DNA of 42,626 nt. It comes from Emmonsiellopsis sp. PD_33 (taxonomy: Eukaryota > Ascomycota > Eurotiomycetes > Onygenales > Ajellomycetaceae). Positions 1-11,955 of the stretch are shown piece by piece. The notes beneath the pieces were generated by a model. That model saw nothing but the letters and a program-made list of their open reading frames with translations, was not told the origin of the DNA and searched no databases. The stretch is from positions 1 through 42,626 of the forward strand of contig JANTQF010000306.1 in the NCBI GenBank assembly GCA_032988165.1. Reading direction: 5' to 3'. Every line of letters begins with the position of its first letter. Positions within the stretch are counted from its first letter, which is position 1. The translations under genes and the position numbers were made by a program.

Positions 1-180
1 AACCCCCCTCCAAACCCTCCCCCCCCCCCCTTCCCCCCCCCCCCCCCCCCCAGCCCCCGGCACCTCATCCCCACCCGCACCCACATACCCCCCCCCCTCC
101 CCCCCCTTCCACACCCCAACACCCCCCGCCCCTCCATACCCACCCAAAACCCCATCCTCACCCCCCCACACCACCGCCGT
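1..180. repeat. C-rich low-complexity / homopolymer tract
   Basis: Runs of 7 to 19 C with scattered A and T fill the first 180 bases. They lie where the C-terminal part of the FSH1 hydrolase would be encoded. Homopolymer lengths in such DNA are unreliable, so any frame read through it is unsafe. Confidence 0.85.
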
Positions 181-781
181 CGGTATCTCAATCACCTCCC
201 CATCAACCAACGGGTCTAGGAAGCGGATACTCCCCCGGCCCTGGTCGAGCGTCAGAGGGTCAACGAGTGGAGCGGGGGAGAGGAGGATTGCGCATTTTAT
301 TGGCAGCTCGGCGGCGGGTTTGTGCGCGATGAAGGAGGCGGCGAGGCTGGCGCCGATGGAGAAGCCGAGGAGGCCGTCGAAGGGGCCTTCGGTTTCGAGG
401 TAGGTGTGTAAGTCGCTTAGGGCGCGGTGGATGCTTGGGGGTGAGGTGGGATTGTAGTAGGTGAAGGTGGAAGGGGGGGAGGGGGTGGGGTGGAGGGGTT
501 TTATTTCTAGTGTTGAGGTTGGTTTTTTGGGTATATACTCCGTATGATGGATGCTGTGGCCTTGATAACTACATACCTGGCGCCGTTGACCATGGGACGC
601 AGCCTTCGACGAAGTCGTAGTCGTGGGACTCGCCTAGTTCGTAGCGGATGGCGGCTTGGATGGGGCGTTTGTTAATGGATTGATGGGCTGATTGGGGATC
701 GTGGATAGGTTACTATGTACCTGTCTGGACTTTAAAGATCTGGCTGTTCGTTCCTAGACCGTGGAGGCAAAGGAGCCGCAT
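1..781 (-). CDS. FSH1-family serine hydrolase (LovG-like thioesterase candidate), incomplete at left edge
   Basis: Seen: exon 1 (781..721) starts MRLLCLHGLGTNSQIF, the usual FSH1 N-terminus. Exon 2 is 654..577 (AAIRYELGESHDYDFVEG...). The third exon carries GPFDGLLGFSIGASLAASF with the GxSxG nucleophile elbow (GFSIG), then runs into G/C-rich low-complexity sequence and off the window. Known: FSH1 (DUF341) hydrolases include LovG, which releases the product of the highly reducing PKS LovB. Inferred: the gene is divergent from an HR-PKS that has no release domain, so it is the obvious candidate for offloading that PKS. Odd: the frame entering exon 3 (from about 506) does not match the frame of GLLGFS. 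A 1-nt shift must lie in the homopolymer near 471-485, either an assembly error or a real lesion. The Asp and His of the triad are not recognisable in the low-complexity tail. Confidence 0.72.
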
Positions 782-894
782 CGTGGGCTGCGTCGGAGGG
801 GGGTGGCCTGGTATCAATTTTCAAGGTAGCTCCCTAAATTGGCTTTGACTGTCTGGCTTTGCAAGGATGGAAGGTATAAAGTCGAGTCTAATGA

Positions 895-903
895 CTTATA
901 TAA
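895..903 (-). promoter_or_regulatory. TATA-like box of the FSH1 hydrolase
   Basis: Read on the minus strand, TTTATATAA lies about 115 bases upstream of the ATG at 781, a plausible core-promoter distance for a fungal gene. Based on composition and spacing only. Confidence 0.35.
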
Positions 904-1973
904 ACACTCCCATTTAGGAAGCATAAGAGGCTTTTGTTTTCAGAAGTATACCTCGTGGGTATACCTTATGCCAACTACCCGAGCAGAAGAAAGATCTCAG
1001 ACATCACCCTACCCAGCGGCTCCTATCACGAGGCACACCTGGGTATTGTTTCATTTAGCCCACAGTAGAAATGATAGATATCGGCTTCTGCGGTGAGATT
1101 AGCTGAAGACCGAAAGCGCGAGAGTACGCCAGCTTCCCTCTCATTTGGGGGCGGGGAGTCCAGGTCATCTGCCGATGTGCATTAGCCAGCAATAGAAGTG
1201 AGGACGAGGATGCAGCTTCTCCTGCACGTAGACACGATCAGATCCGGATCCGTGTAACTGGCTATCCGGGAGAAGCCTGTCGAATAGTCAAATATTTGAG
1301 TTCTGTGTAGGGCTGATCTTAACACCCTTGTGTATATAGAAAGTGAGGGGTAGAAGACAGGCCGGTCATTTGGACAACCCCATTAGCAAGTACCATGTCT
1401 CGGGTATCCATTGTATATGGCATATCATAGCTCCGAGTCATGTTCCATATTTATCGTCAATGATGGTCATGAGGATATGTCCCCAGCGCCAGCGATGGTG
1501 GTCTCACAAACCATTCTCGGTGGATCAGACAATGTGTCATACACAAGTATTAATCACTGATCTGTCCTATTAGAATCAAAACCGGCAAGGAAGATTGTTG
1601 TTGAGATGAGACCATGATGCTGTCAATCAGAAGTGAGGTGTGCTTCGGCTTGTTCGGCCAGTCAGGGGCTGGTTTGATCGGGCCGATGACGGATTAGTCA
1701 TCATAAGACACGCATCCGAGTATTCCGCACTTCTGCTGTATCACGACCGCGTCTGGAGGGCTCCAATTCAGTGACAGCATTTATATGCATTGAATCTGTG
1801 TTTCTCATTTTTCACATCATTGCCTATCTCGTTACCAGTTGCTATGGCTTGTTCACGACATGTCTCTGTCCCTGTGTGCGGGGGTTGTCTGGGATCGCAA
1901 GCATACCAATTCACGGGGAATAGAGTCTCCCTTGGGCTGTGACCTGAGTAGAAACGCTTCCTGCGGCTCTAGG

Positions 1974-1980
1974 TATAAAA
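1974..1980 (+). promoter_or_regulatory. TATA box of the HR-PKS
   Basis: TATAAAA in a GC-richer context, 246 bases upstream of the PKS start codon at 2226. This is the best core-promoter match in the divergent region and implies a 5' leader of roughly 200 bases. Confidence 0.45.
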
Positions 1981-2225
1981 TGGGCCTGGATATTGTCAAA
2001 ATGTACCAGCCTTTTGATCTGGATACGGATTGAACTGTTGTCGCCTTTCCAGAGGGCTCTGCATGTTGGATTTGTGTCCTCTGTCATCTACACTGCTCTG
2101 ATTCCCTGTTCTAGGAATTTAACTGAAATCACAGAGTCAACTAAATATCCATCGCATTGTCTCATAAATTTGTTGGCAGCGAGTTTCTACCAATTTCGTG
2201 TGGATCTTATATCAAAAACCTAGGC

Positions 2226-5200
2226 ATGCAGCCCCCCACGAAAGCGCACCTTGAGCCGATTGCGGTTATCGGACTTGCTTTTAGGCTTCCGGATGATGCA
2301 GTATCCTCAGAGTCATTCTGGAGGATAATGATGGAGAAAAGGTGTTGCTCCAGGAAGATTCCTGAGGACCGAATGAGCATCGATACGTTTTACCATCCGG
2401 ATCCTGACAGAGTCGATACGGTTAGAACCCGGCGTCATTGAAGTGTATATCATATGTATAGTGGGAGGAATTTACTGACTGTCGTGTAGACATATGTGTC
2501 GTCTGCTCATTTCATCGAAGGAGACCTGGCGCAATTTGATGCCCCTTTCTTCAATATTACCGCTGCAGAAGCTGCATTGCTTGACCCGCAGCACCGTATT
2601 GCTTATGAAACGGCATACCAAGCGCTCGAAAATGGTACATACAATTGGACCCCTGATCCCCTCGTGTTTAGAATGCTAAAACGTTCTAGCCGGCCTCGCT
2701 ATGGAGAAGATAGCCGGTTCCAAGACGAGTGTCTATTCTGGGACAGCACATCGCGATTACGCAGCGGTCGTTCAGAATGACCCTCTTCATGCTTCCAAGT
2801 ATACCGTCGTGGGGGTGGATGGCTCGCTGCTCGCAAATCGGATCAGCCATTTTTTTGACTTTCGAGGACCAAGCGTCCACGTTGAAACAGCTTGCTCAAG
2901 CAGTCTAGTGGCGCTTGACCTTTCCTGCCAGTCCCTATGGAGTGGGAGCTGCGATTTGGTAAGGTTGCTCTCCCATTGCCTCCGTTGACTAAGCTAATAT
3001 TTCTCAAGGGTCTCGTAGTCAGCTCCAATTTGATATTTTCTCCCGATTCCCTGACTGCACTTACGAATCTAGGGATTTTGGGACCGAACGGTCGTTGCTA
3101 TAGTTTTGACGAGCGCGCAAATGGTTACGCCAGAGGAGAGGGTTCAATTGTGATCGTCACGAAGCGTCTCACTGATAGTATACGTGATGGCGATACTATA
3201 CGAGCAGTTATTCGTTCAACTGGAGCGAATTCGGATGGTTATACTCCAACACTGACACAGCCCAATGTCGCTGCCCATGAGCGTCTTATCAAGGAAACTT
3301 ATGCCAAAGCCGGACTGGATTTGGGTACTACGCGATTTGTGGAATCCCATGGGACAGGCACGGCCGTGGGGGATCCGATAGAAGCTTCAGCGCTTGGTGC
3401 AGTTTTCGGGAGATATCGCAGCCCAGCAGACCCGTTATTCGTGTGAGTTCATACCAGTCCCATCGTTGAATCGTCTCTCGGAGAGGTAATTCAAGTATCT
3501 GTCTCCACATCTTGCATGACAGGACGGATTGTTCTGTTGAAAATGCTAAATTATTATCATAGCGGTGCCGTAAAGTCGAACATCGGCCATTTGGAAGGGA
3601 CAAGCGGGCTGGCAGGCTTGGTTAAAGCCATATTGGTCCTTGAAAAGGGAATCATCCCCCCTAATACCAATATTCAGCGTCTAAACCCGAAGATTGATAC
3701 AGAATATTTTAATATTGTTGTAAGTGCCTCTTGGTCGTTTTCTCTTTGTAGTTAACCATCCAGCCAGATACCTGAAAAAGCGGTCCCGTGGCCATCGGAC
3801 GGCCTTCGTAGAGCATCGATCAGCTCATTTGGGTTTGGTGGATCCAATTGCCATGTCGTGATCGAGGATGCCTATAATTTCTTGCGTCTAAACAATCTCG
3901 CAGGTAATCACTTTACTGTTGACAAACCTCCGTTGCAGTGCGACTTGGATAAGCAGTGGCCTGCAACAGAGCTACCCTGTTCCTTGCGCAGTGGAGAAGA
4001 CGCAAAGACCGAACCCGATAACAACAAAGATGGCGATACAGGCGTAATTGATGATAAAATATCGAACGAAATCCTTCCTAAATTGAAGCCCAGACTACTC
4101 GTTCTGTCGTCAGCTGATAAAGAGGGTGTGCTGAGGCTTGCTGGATCGTACACTAGCTATTTTCGCCAGCTTCCTTCGAAACATGAGAATCAATCTTTCC
4201 TCGATGATTTGGCATACACCTTAGGCGCTCGACGGAGCCTTCTATCGTGGAGATCCTATGCTGTTGTCGATTCTATCCAAAATATCGATATACAAGACAT
4301 CATGCAGAAACCGTTCTTATCCACAAAAAAGCCTTCGCTGGGGTTCGTTTTCAGTGGACAAGGAGCCCAATGGTATGGTATGGGACGGGAACTATTATCG
4401 TATCCAATTTTTGAGGAAAGTCTTCAATGTGCCAGCATTTACCTTCGTGGGCTAGGGTGTAGTTGGTTCCTTATTGGTTAGTCAAGCCCCCTGCCTCCGT
4501 TCTGATTAACATATTCACCATGGTAGATGAACTTCTCAAATCCAAACACGATTCCAGAGTCAACGAACCCGAGCTTAGTCAAGCGTTGTGCACCGCCTTA
4601 CAGATTGCTCTAGTTGACCTTCTCACAAGTTTCGGCATTTTTCCGTCCGCCGTGATTGGCCATTCCTCAGGAGAGATTGGGGCAGCCTATGCTGCAGGGT
4701 TCATATCACGACGTTCCTCTTGGAGGCTGGCATATTACCGTGGTGCTCTAACGTCTCTTTTGACTAGTCCTACACATGATGGACCCTCGCAGACAATGAT
4801 GTCGGTTGGACTTCCTGAATTCAAACTTTGGCCATATTTCGAAAAAGTTGCAAATGAGTTTGGGACACTACACCTTGTTGCGGCTTGTATGAATAGCCCG
4901 CAGAACACCACAGTTTCCGGGTTCGAAGATCAGATCGACTCTCTTAAATCGATGATGGATCAAGAGGGCATATTTGCGCGAAAGCTTGTTGTTCCAGTTG
5001 CTTACCATTCACCGCAGATGGAAACGATAACAGCAGATTATCTCGAAGTTATTCAGCAATTGGAACCAGGTGTGAAGGGCCCATCGACGCCAGCAATGAT
5101 TTCGTCAGTCACCAGTAATCGCATTCATGCTGATGATGTTATTATGGGTCAGTATTGGATCGACAACATGGTATCGCCAGTGAACCTTAATGGAGCGCTT

Positions 5201-8200
5201 TCCAAGCTTTGTGCCCGGCCACCCCAGATATCCAGAAAGCTAGACGGCAGCCACAGAGAAATAATTGATATTACTCAACTCATCGAGATCGGGCCGCACT
5301 CAGCGCTTCAGGGACCAATCCGGGACATTCTTGTACCGATTCGCCGGCAAAATGAGATCAGCTACACCTCACTTCTCAGGCGCAACGTGTCAGCTGTGCA
5401 AACCATGTTGGAAGCTGTGGGCCGCCTTCATTGCTCTGGTTGCGGAGTAGATTTGGCCTCTGTCAACGAGTACGGCAGCAATTCTAAAGTGCGCAGTCAA
5501 CGGAAAGTACTGCATGATTTACCAGGATACGCCTTTAATCATTCGCAGAGGTACTGGCACGAGTCGAGGCTCAGTGGTCCGGGATTTCGATTTCGTAAGC
5601 ATGGACGTCATGATCTCTTGGGAACTCCTATCCCTGACTGGAACCAACTGGAACCGGCGTGGAGGAATATAATCAAAGTATTCGAGATGCCTTGGGTTGA
5701 AGATCATAAGGTATTTTAAATAGGTCATGCACTTGGGACAGGAGGATTATTCGTTAACAGAGTTTAGGTTAACGGCCGGATTATTTACCCTGGTGCCGGC
5801 ATCCTTGCTATGGCTGTTGAAGCTGCGAAGCAAGTGGCCGACCCAGACCGCAAAGTGGTTGGATACAACTTCAAAGACGTTGTATTCCAGGTGGAGCTGG
5901 AGATCCCGAGTGGCCCAGACGGGATTGAGACGAAGTTCCAACTGAGAATTCTTAAAGATTCGTCGTCCAAAGACGCGGGATGGTCTGAATTCAGGCTTTA
6001 CAGCTTTGATGGAAACAAGTGGATAGGAAACTCACATGGTTGTATCCGGCTCGACTATTCCGAAGGCGAGAGTACCGCTATAGGCGGCGATAACGAACAG
6101 CGCGAGAATTTCGCACATTATGCTCAAATGTATCAAGCTGGCCGATCAGCTTGTAATTATACCCTCGATGACCTCTTTTGGTATAATGATAACTTTGGCT
6201 TGAATTTCGGACCCTCCTTCCAACGACTCACAAACACTGCTTACTGTGACGAAGGACAGGCAATCTGTGACGTCTCCCTCTATCAATGGTGCAATGATAC
6301 ACGTTCGCCATATGCGCGGCCACACGTTATTCACCCAACATCCCTTGACGGCATTATTCAATCAACAATCCCTGCTTTATGCCTAGGAAACACCAGACGG
6401 TTAGCCGCAGTTCTCCTACCCACAAGAATTCACAAGATGTGGGTATCAAATTTCGGGCTCAATTTTCCAGAGGCGGAGAGCGTTAGCGTTTACGTGGAAT
6501 CAAAACTCGTTGGCTATAGGGGGTCGCTGTCTTCCCTGGCCGTGATGGATGATGAGGGCAAACAGCTTCGTCTCTTTATGGAAGGGTTCGAGTGTACCAG
6601 TGTTGGCATGAATGTCGAAAACCGGCCCGATCTGATGAACGTCGATGTTGATCTGTGTTTCAGTTTGGATAGAAAACCAGACCTCGATCTTCTTGACTGC
6701 AGTCAGTTGTCAAAATACTGTGGGAATGAACTAACGACGAATGATGCGTCCTTCGAAGACATCGATCTTCTTATACGGGGATTTATAACCCTGGCCTTGG
6801 AAGAAATAGGGGACGAGCAATTACAAAATACCCCATCCCACTTTCAAAAGTACATAGAGTGGATGAAGTGCCAGGTCTCGCAAGCCAATTTGGACCAAAA
6901 CAATTCACAGCGGAACGAGCACATAAGGGATGTGAAACACCTTAATACGCTCGCCGATAAATTAAAGGAGTCAGGATACGGGAACCTCATTGTCGAGCTT
7001 GGCCAAAACCTCGTCAAGATACTTAAAGGCGAAATCGAACCACGGACACTTATTTATGGGGATGGCCAGTTAAAATATGAGGACGGCGGCGACTCGAGCA
7101 TGCGATCTATCATCCCGGCACTTTCGAAATATATAAGCACGCTGGCACATAAGACGCCTGCCATGAAAGTCCTCCACTTGGGCGCAGGTGATGGAATAAT
7201 CTCGAAAGAGATTCTGCAAACTCTGTCAACGAACAGCAAACCGAGCACTCCGAGATATTCCGTTTATGAGTATACTAACATCTCAGAGGACGCTCTACAC
7301 AAAGCACAGGAAGCTCTCTCCCATCATAACAATGTTGAATTCAAACAGTTCGACGTCGAAAAAGACCCAGAGGCACAGGGCTTTGAACTGTCATCTTATG
7401 ACATTATTATTTCTTCTTCGGTTAGTCCAGCCGTCTTTCGAAATTTATATTTTCTGTTGCTAACACGGTCAGGCTAATCTCGGGAGCAAACCCCTTAACG
7501 ATTCCCTCAAAAATCTTCGGAAGCTCCTGGGGCCGTAAGTCAACTCTCTCATGTGAGACGCCACCATAGCTGACTGGTTTAGGGATGGGAAACTTGCCCT
7601 TGTCAATGTCACAAATGAGGATTACAATAGAAGATCGTTCATCTTTGGACTTCTTCCGGATTGGGAATACCCTTCGCCTGCCTCCCTGGTGCCCGAGATT
7701 AAGTGGGATGACGTCCTGGTTGCAGCTGGCTTCTCCGGGATTGACTTTTGTGTGCCCGATAATTATGAAAACCTCCATCACGTGTCCCGTCTAATTATTT
7801 CAAGAGCCAGGACGGAAAACAGGGAAGATACGGATGTCTCGGAAATTGTGATAGTTGGGAACATAGACTCCAATATACAATCCGATATTGCGCAGCATCT
7901 CAAGTCCAGATTAATTGAAGCTTCTGGTATGGTACACGGGATCATGCCACTTCAGGAGGCATCGTGCGCAAAATATGAGAATGCCATCTATATTTTCATC
8001 ACCGAAGTCGATCAACCTTTGCTCAGCAACCTGGATAATGACTCATATCTCGCTCTCCATTCCATACTCTCGACTGCCAATGCTGTGCTTTGGACGACAG
8101 GGAACTCCGAAAAGCAGCCTGGATTTGGAATGATTCTCGGATTGGGCAGGACCCTTACAAACGAAAACGCCAAACTCAAATTCACGACACTTGGTTTGGA

Positions 8201-10668
8201 GCAGCCGGGGATGGATGTTGAAAAAGATGTCGAACATATTCTGCAAGTGAAGAGCGCCATGGTCCAACAATATGAGCAGGAATATGTCGAACAGGACGGT
8301 ATCTTACAAATTTCACGATTACTTGAAGCCCCAAGGCTGAACAGCGACGTCAGATCAAGGGTCGTTCCTCAGGAGAGAAAGGTCCAGCCTTTCGGCAGTG
8401 GACCGCCATTGAAACTAAGTATCGAAGATCTCGGTCTGATTGATACATTGTATTTCTGCGAGGATGCCGAGTATTCCAGGCCTCTCGGCTTAGGCGAGGT
8501 CGAAATTGAAGTCCGCACTGTCGGAGTTAACTTCATGGACTGTCTGACACTGCTAGGCCGCGTCAACCAAAAGGTCCTTGGGGCTGAATGCGCTGGTATC
8601 ATAAGTCGCGTCGGCGAGGGTACTCCGTTCAAACCCGGCGACCGTGTTGCCGCATGTGCGCTAGATACCTTCAGAACCTACGCTAGGGCGGCATGGCCCG
8701 CGGTTATGAAGATACCAAGTACACTTTCCTTCGCGCAGGCTGCTTCCATTCCATCGAATTTTACTACGGCCTGGCATTCACTAGTCGAGGTTGGACATAT
8801 CAGAGAGGGCGACACCATTTTGATCCATTCGGGAGCTGGCGGGACAGGCCAGGCGGCAATTCAAATTGCACAGTATTTCGGTGCTAAGGTATTTGCAACT
8901 GTGGGAACTGCTGAAAAGAAAAAGCTTCTCATGGACCACTATGGCCTCCCGGCGGAGCATATTCTGTATAGTCGAGACGCCGCGTTTGCTCCGGCCATCA
9001 AAAGGTTAACAAATGGTATTGGAGTGGATATTGTCTTGAACTCACTTTCCGGTGAACTTTTGGTCGCATCATGGGAGTGCATGGCGCCTTTTGGCCGATT
9101 TCTTGAAATTGGAAAGAAAGACATATGGTCCCATGAAGGTAAATTACCAATGTTTCCATTTGCAAGAAATGTTACGTTCAGCGCTATCGATCTTGCATCA
9201 ATGTCGACAGAGAGAGGTGCCGTCCTTATCGAAAAGTCGTTCAAAGCGATAATGGAGTTAATAAAAGAGAGAAAGCTCCACGTGGCGGAACCGCTACAGG
9301 TTTATAAGATTTCCGAGGTCGAAATTGCTTTACGATCAATGCAAAGTGGGAAGAATATTGGGAAGATGGTGGTAGAGATTGATAAGAATGATTCTGTTGC
9401 GGTAAGGGGAACCGTATCTCAAGCTGGATCGTTTGGTATGCTAACGAAATAGACCATACTTGATACCAAACCGACTTACGGATTTCAGGAAGATGCGTCG
9501 TACGTTATTTCTGGAGGCCTTGGGGGCCTAGGTCGCTCCATTGCCCGGTGGATGGTAGAGCGTGGGGCGCGAAATTTAATATTGCTATCGAGATTTGGAG
9601 TTCGAACGGATCAAGCTAAATTGCTTGTAGAAGAGTTGGGGGAGAAAGGGATAGTTGTTGCAACACCGGCTTGCGATATAGCAGAAGAATCTGTATTGCG
9701 AGATGCGCTAGAGGGCTGTATGAAAACTATGCCTCGCGTCAAGGGTTGCATCCAAGCCTCTATGGCATTGGAGGTACGTATTGGGGGATTTCCCATTCCC
9801 GTTGATGATACTAACTTCGTATTAGGATACCATATTTGAGAATATGAACTTCGAAAACTGGAGCAGATCAATCAGGCCGAAAGTTCATGGTTCTTGGCAC
9901 CTCCACAACCTCCTCCCTGACGATCTAGACTTCTTCATTATGCTATCTTCGATTTCCGGTGTTTACGGCTCACCTGGTCAAAGCAATTATGCAGCTGGCA
10001 ACACTTACCAAGATCTCCTTGCAGGCCACAGAGTCGCAAAGGGGCAAAAGGGGGTTAGCATCGACCTAGGCTTGATGCTCGATGCCGGTGCCGTCAAGGA
10101 CAATAAAAATCTTATGGACCGTCTTAGCACAAATCTTATATTCAAACCGGTAACAGAAGAAGAACTCCTAGCCCTTTTGGATCGGTTTTGTGATCCTGCA
10201 TGCGAATTGCTCACGGAGCTCCGGGGACAAGTCATTACTGGTCTGAGTTTGAATATTCAAAGTGACCTAGATCATGCCTACTTCATGGCAAATCCAATAT
10301 TTCGGCAACATATGAGCATTATGCGGCACGGCCGCGACAAAAAGGCCTCGAGCAAAGAGGGTGTTGACTACCTTAGGCAGTTTACCAAAGCGAGCTCTCC
10401 TGCGGAAGCGGCCGCAGTGGTTTCTAACGCGCTGGCGGCGAAGTTATCGAGGGTTTTGGCGATTGCTATAGAGGATTTGGACTTCGACAAGTCTATCGAT
10501 GAGTTTGGTACGGATTCCCTGGTTGCCGTCGAACTGCGGAACTGGTTTTCCCGGGAATGGGGTACAGAGGTGGCAGTCTTCGATATTGTTGGCGGAGCTA
10601 CGATTTCCGGAATAGGGGATATAGTCGCCACTAGATCACAGCATCGACAAGCTGCTTGGGCGGGTTAG
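2226..10668 (+). CDS. Highly reducing type I polyketide synthase (KS-AT-DH-cMT-ER-KR-ACP)
   Basis: Twelve exons give a 2596-residue protein: 2226..2420, 2490..2634, 2690..2958, 3009..3442, 3563..3719, 3768..4476, 4527..5710, 5768..7420, 7473..7534, 7583..9401, 9453..9773, 9826..10668. Every junction is GT-AG and keeps frame. Seen: KS with ETACSSSL (Cys about 182), ESHGTGT (His 317) and SNIGHLEG (His 357). AT has GQGAQW and GHSSGE (Ser 683). DH has the DH-x-V histidine (about 1030) and HPTSLDG Asp (about 1225). A methyltransferase has LGAGDG (about 1503). ER has HSGAGGTGQAA (about 2018). KR has GGLGGLG and S..YAAGN (Tyr 2371). ACP has GTDSL (Ser 2547). There is no release domain, so an external hydrolase is needed; the divergent FSH1 gene fits. 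Odd: the cMT lacks the usual VLHAT histidine (see findings). Known: such PKSs make reduced, sometimes C-methylated chains. Product unknown. Confidence 0.95.
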
Positions 10669-10697
10669 GCTGTGTGCCTTTAGGGTGTAGGGTCTAC

Positions 10698-11380
10698 CTA
10701 GCGGATTCGCCCATCTTGCTGAGCCCTGCCTTCAGCCTCTTCCGCTGCAGCCCTGTCCTTCTTAGCCGTCTGCATATGTGCTGTGACCCCATTCATCCCC
10801 ACCTTCCACACCCCGTATAGCGGGTATCTATTCATTTTCTTTGTCAGGGTATTTTGAATGCTCCCGAGGCCGGAAGTCACATTGATCACCCTTGGCTTGG
10901 CGGCTTTGTGCAATTGAGGTAGGAAAGCGGTGGAAACGACAGCTACGGATGTGAGATTTGTGTCTAACATGGTGTTGTAGGTTGGTCGGAGGACGGCTAA
11001 GGATTGGTCTGGGAGCATTTTGGCGTTGCCAGTGTTGTTGATGAGGACTAGTTATTCCCCCCCCTTTTGTCAGTCCCCGTAGTGGGATTTATAGAAATAA
11101 AACCGGACCAATAATTAAAATTTGCCATCCAGCTTCCCATACTTATCTTCGACAAACTTGACAGCTTCAATTATCTGCTCGTCTTTCGTAACGTCAAGCT
11201 AGACCACGTCGATGTGCGCCTCGACACCGTCCGCTTCCAACTGTCGGGCCGCAGCGTGTCCGGACTCGAGATTGCGAGATGTCAGGATGAATACCGACGA
11301 GGGCTCCTGGAGGCGAGGATCGCGAATCCAAGCCCCTGGTTTGCACCGGTGCATAGAACAATTTTGTTTGCGGTGGTCAT
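10698..11380 (-). pseudogene. Decayed short-chain dehydrogenase/reductase
   Basis: Read on the minus strand from 11380, the start carries the Rossmann signature TGANQGLG. Later parts carry LVLINNTGN (the NNAG element), INVTSGLGS and YPLYGVWK, which holds the YxxxK catalytic pair. The pieces are not in one frame. A frameshift lies near 11310-11325, and an in-frame TAG at 11199-11201 interrupts otherwise good SDR sequence just before LDVT. Another stop and a doubtful intron lie around 11046-11117. The most intact piece (11018..10698) has no N-terminal half of its own. The gene ends 29 bases from the PKS stop codon, converging on it, and so was probably a tailoring reductase of that pathway. Alternatively it is active with unusual splicing, but no introns I can place repair all lesions. 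Confidence 0.7.
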
Positions 11381-11955
11381 GGTTGTAGGATGTTGTTTTG
11401 GGAGTAGTATAAGCAGGCCTTTGAAGATTATAGGGGTGGTGAGTTCTATTTACTCAAGACAATCCGAATCAATTAGATCTTTCCGATTTTACAAGCCCTT
11501 CTTATGGAGAATTCAAAGCGTCCAGGCGGTTGTAGGCAACGCTGGTCGTTCTATGTCTCCGTGACAATTGATAAGCTAATGTTTAATTGCTGCTCCAAAT
11601 ATAGGATGTGAATTGGAATGTTTCCGGGGTGAGGCACCATTACACAGTCCGCGAGGAGGGGGATGGAAATACCGGTCCGGAGCTAAGGGGCTTTTATGCT
11701 GATAATAGAAAGCTTTCATCCCCGCAGGGAGGGGACAGCGATGGCTAGAGTGCTAAGGAATGAAATGATAGGGGCAAAGTTTGCGGGCTATTTCTGGGCC
11801 ACGGGAACTTATTTGCATAGAGGGCTTTACTATTACTATTATTACTATGTTATATACACTGCTCTCTGTCGTTCAATCCCACTCTTGAGAGATAATTCCA
11901 TATAAGCCCCAACTAGCATGCCAGTAAAGGCTATATAGTACGCATGTACATCCCA
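11381..11955. other. Gene-free spacer between SDR remnant and DUF1214 gene
   Basis: No recognisable coding sequence on either strand. It contains the upstream side of the SDR remnant and the 3' side of the DUF1214 gene, with a short TAT/TAC-rich simple-sequence tract near 11827-11852. Confidence 0.6.

Larger units (their letters stand above)
782..2225. promoter_or_regulatory. Shared divergent promoter region of the FSH1 hydrolase and the HR-PKS
   Basis: This 1.44 kb interval holds no convincing gene; the short open frames lack recognisable domains. It separates two divergently transcribed genes and so should carry the regulatory sites of both. Several CGG/CCG-containing stretches occur (for example near 1245-1270 and 1355-1365), which could serve a Zn2Cys6 regulator, but no clear palindrome stands out. 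No cluster-specific transcription factor gene was found in the window. Confidence 0.6.

Noticed and set aside
2226..10668. PKS as a broken gene, because no single open frame covers it
   Set aside because: All eleven interruptions have GT-AG ends, fungal lengths (48-120 nt) and restore both frame and family motifs, so they are introns.
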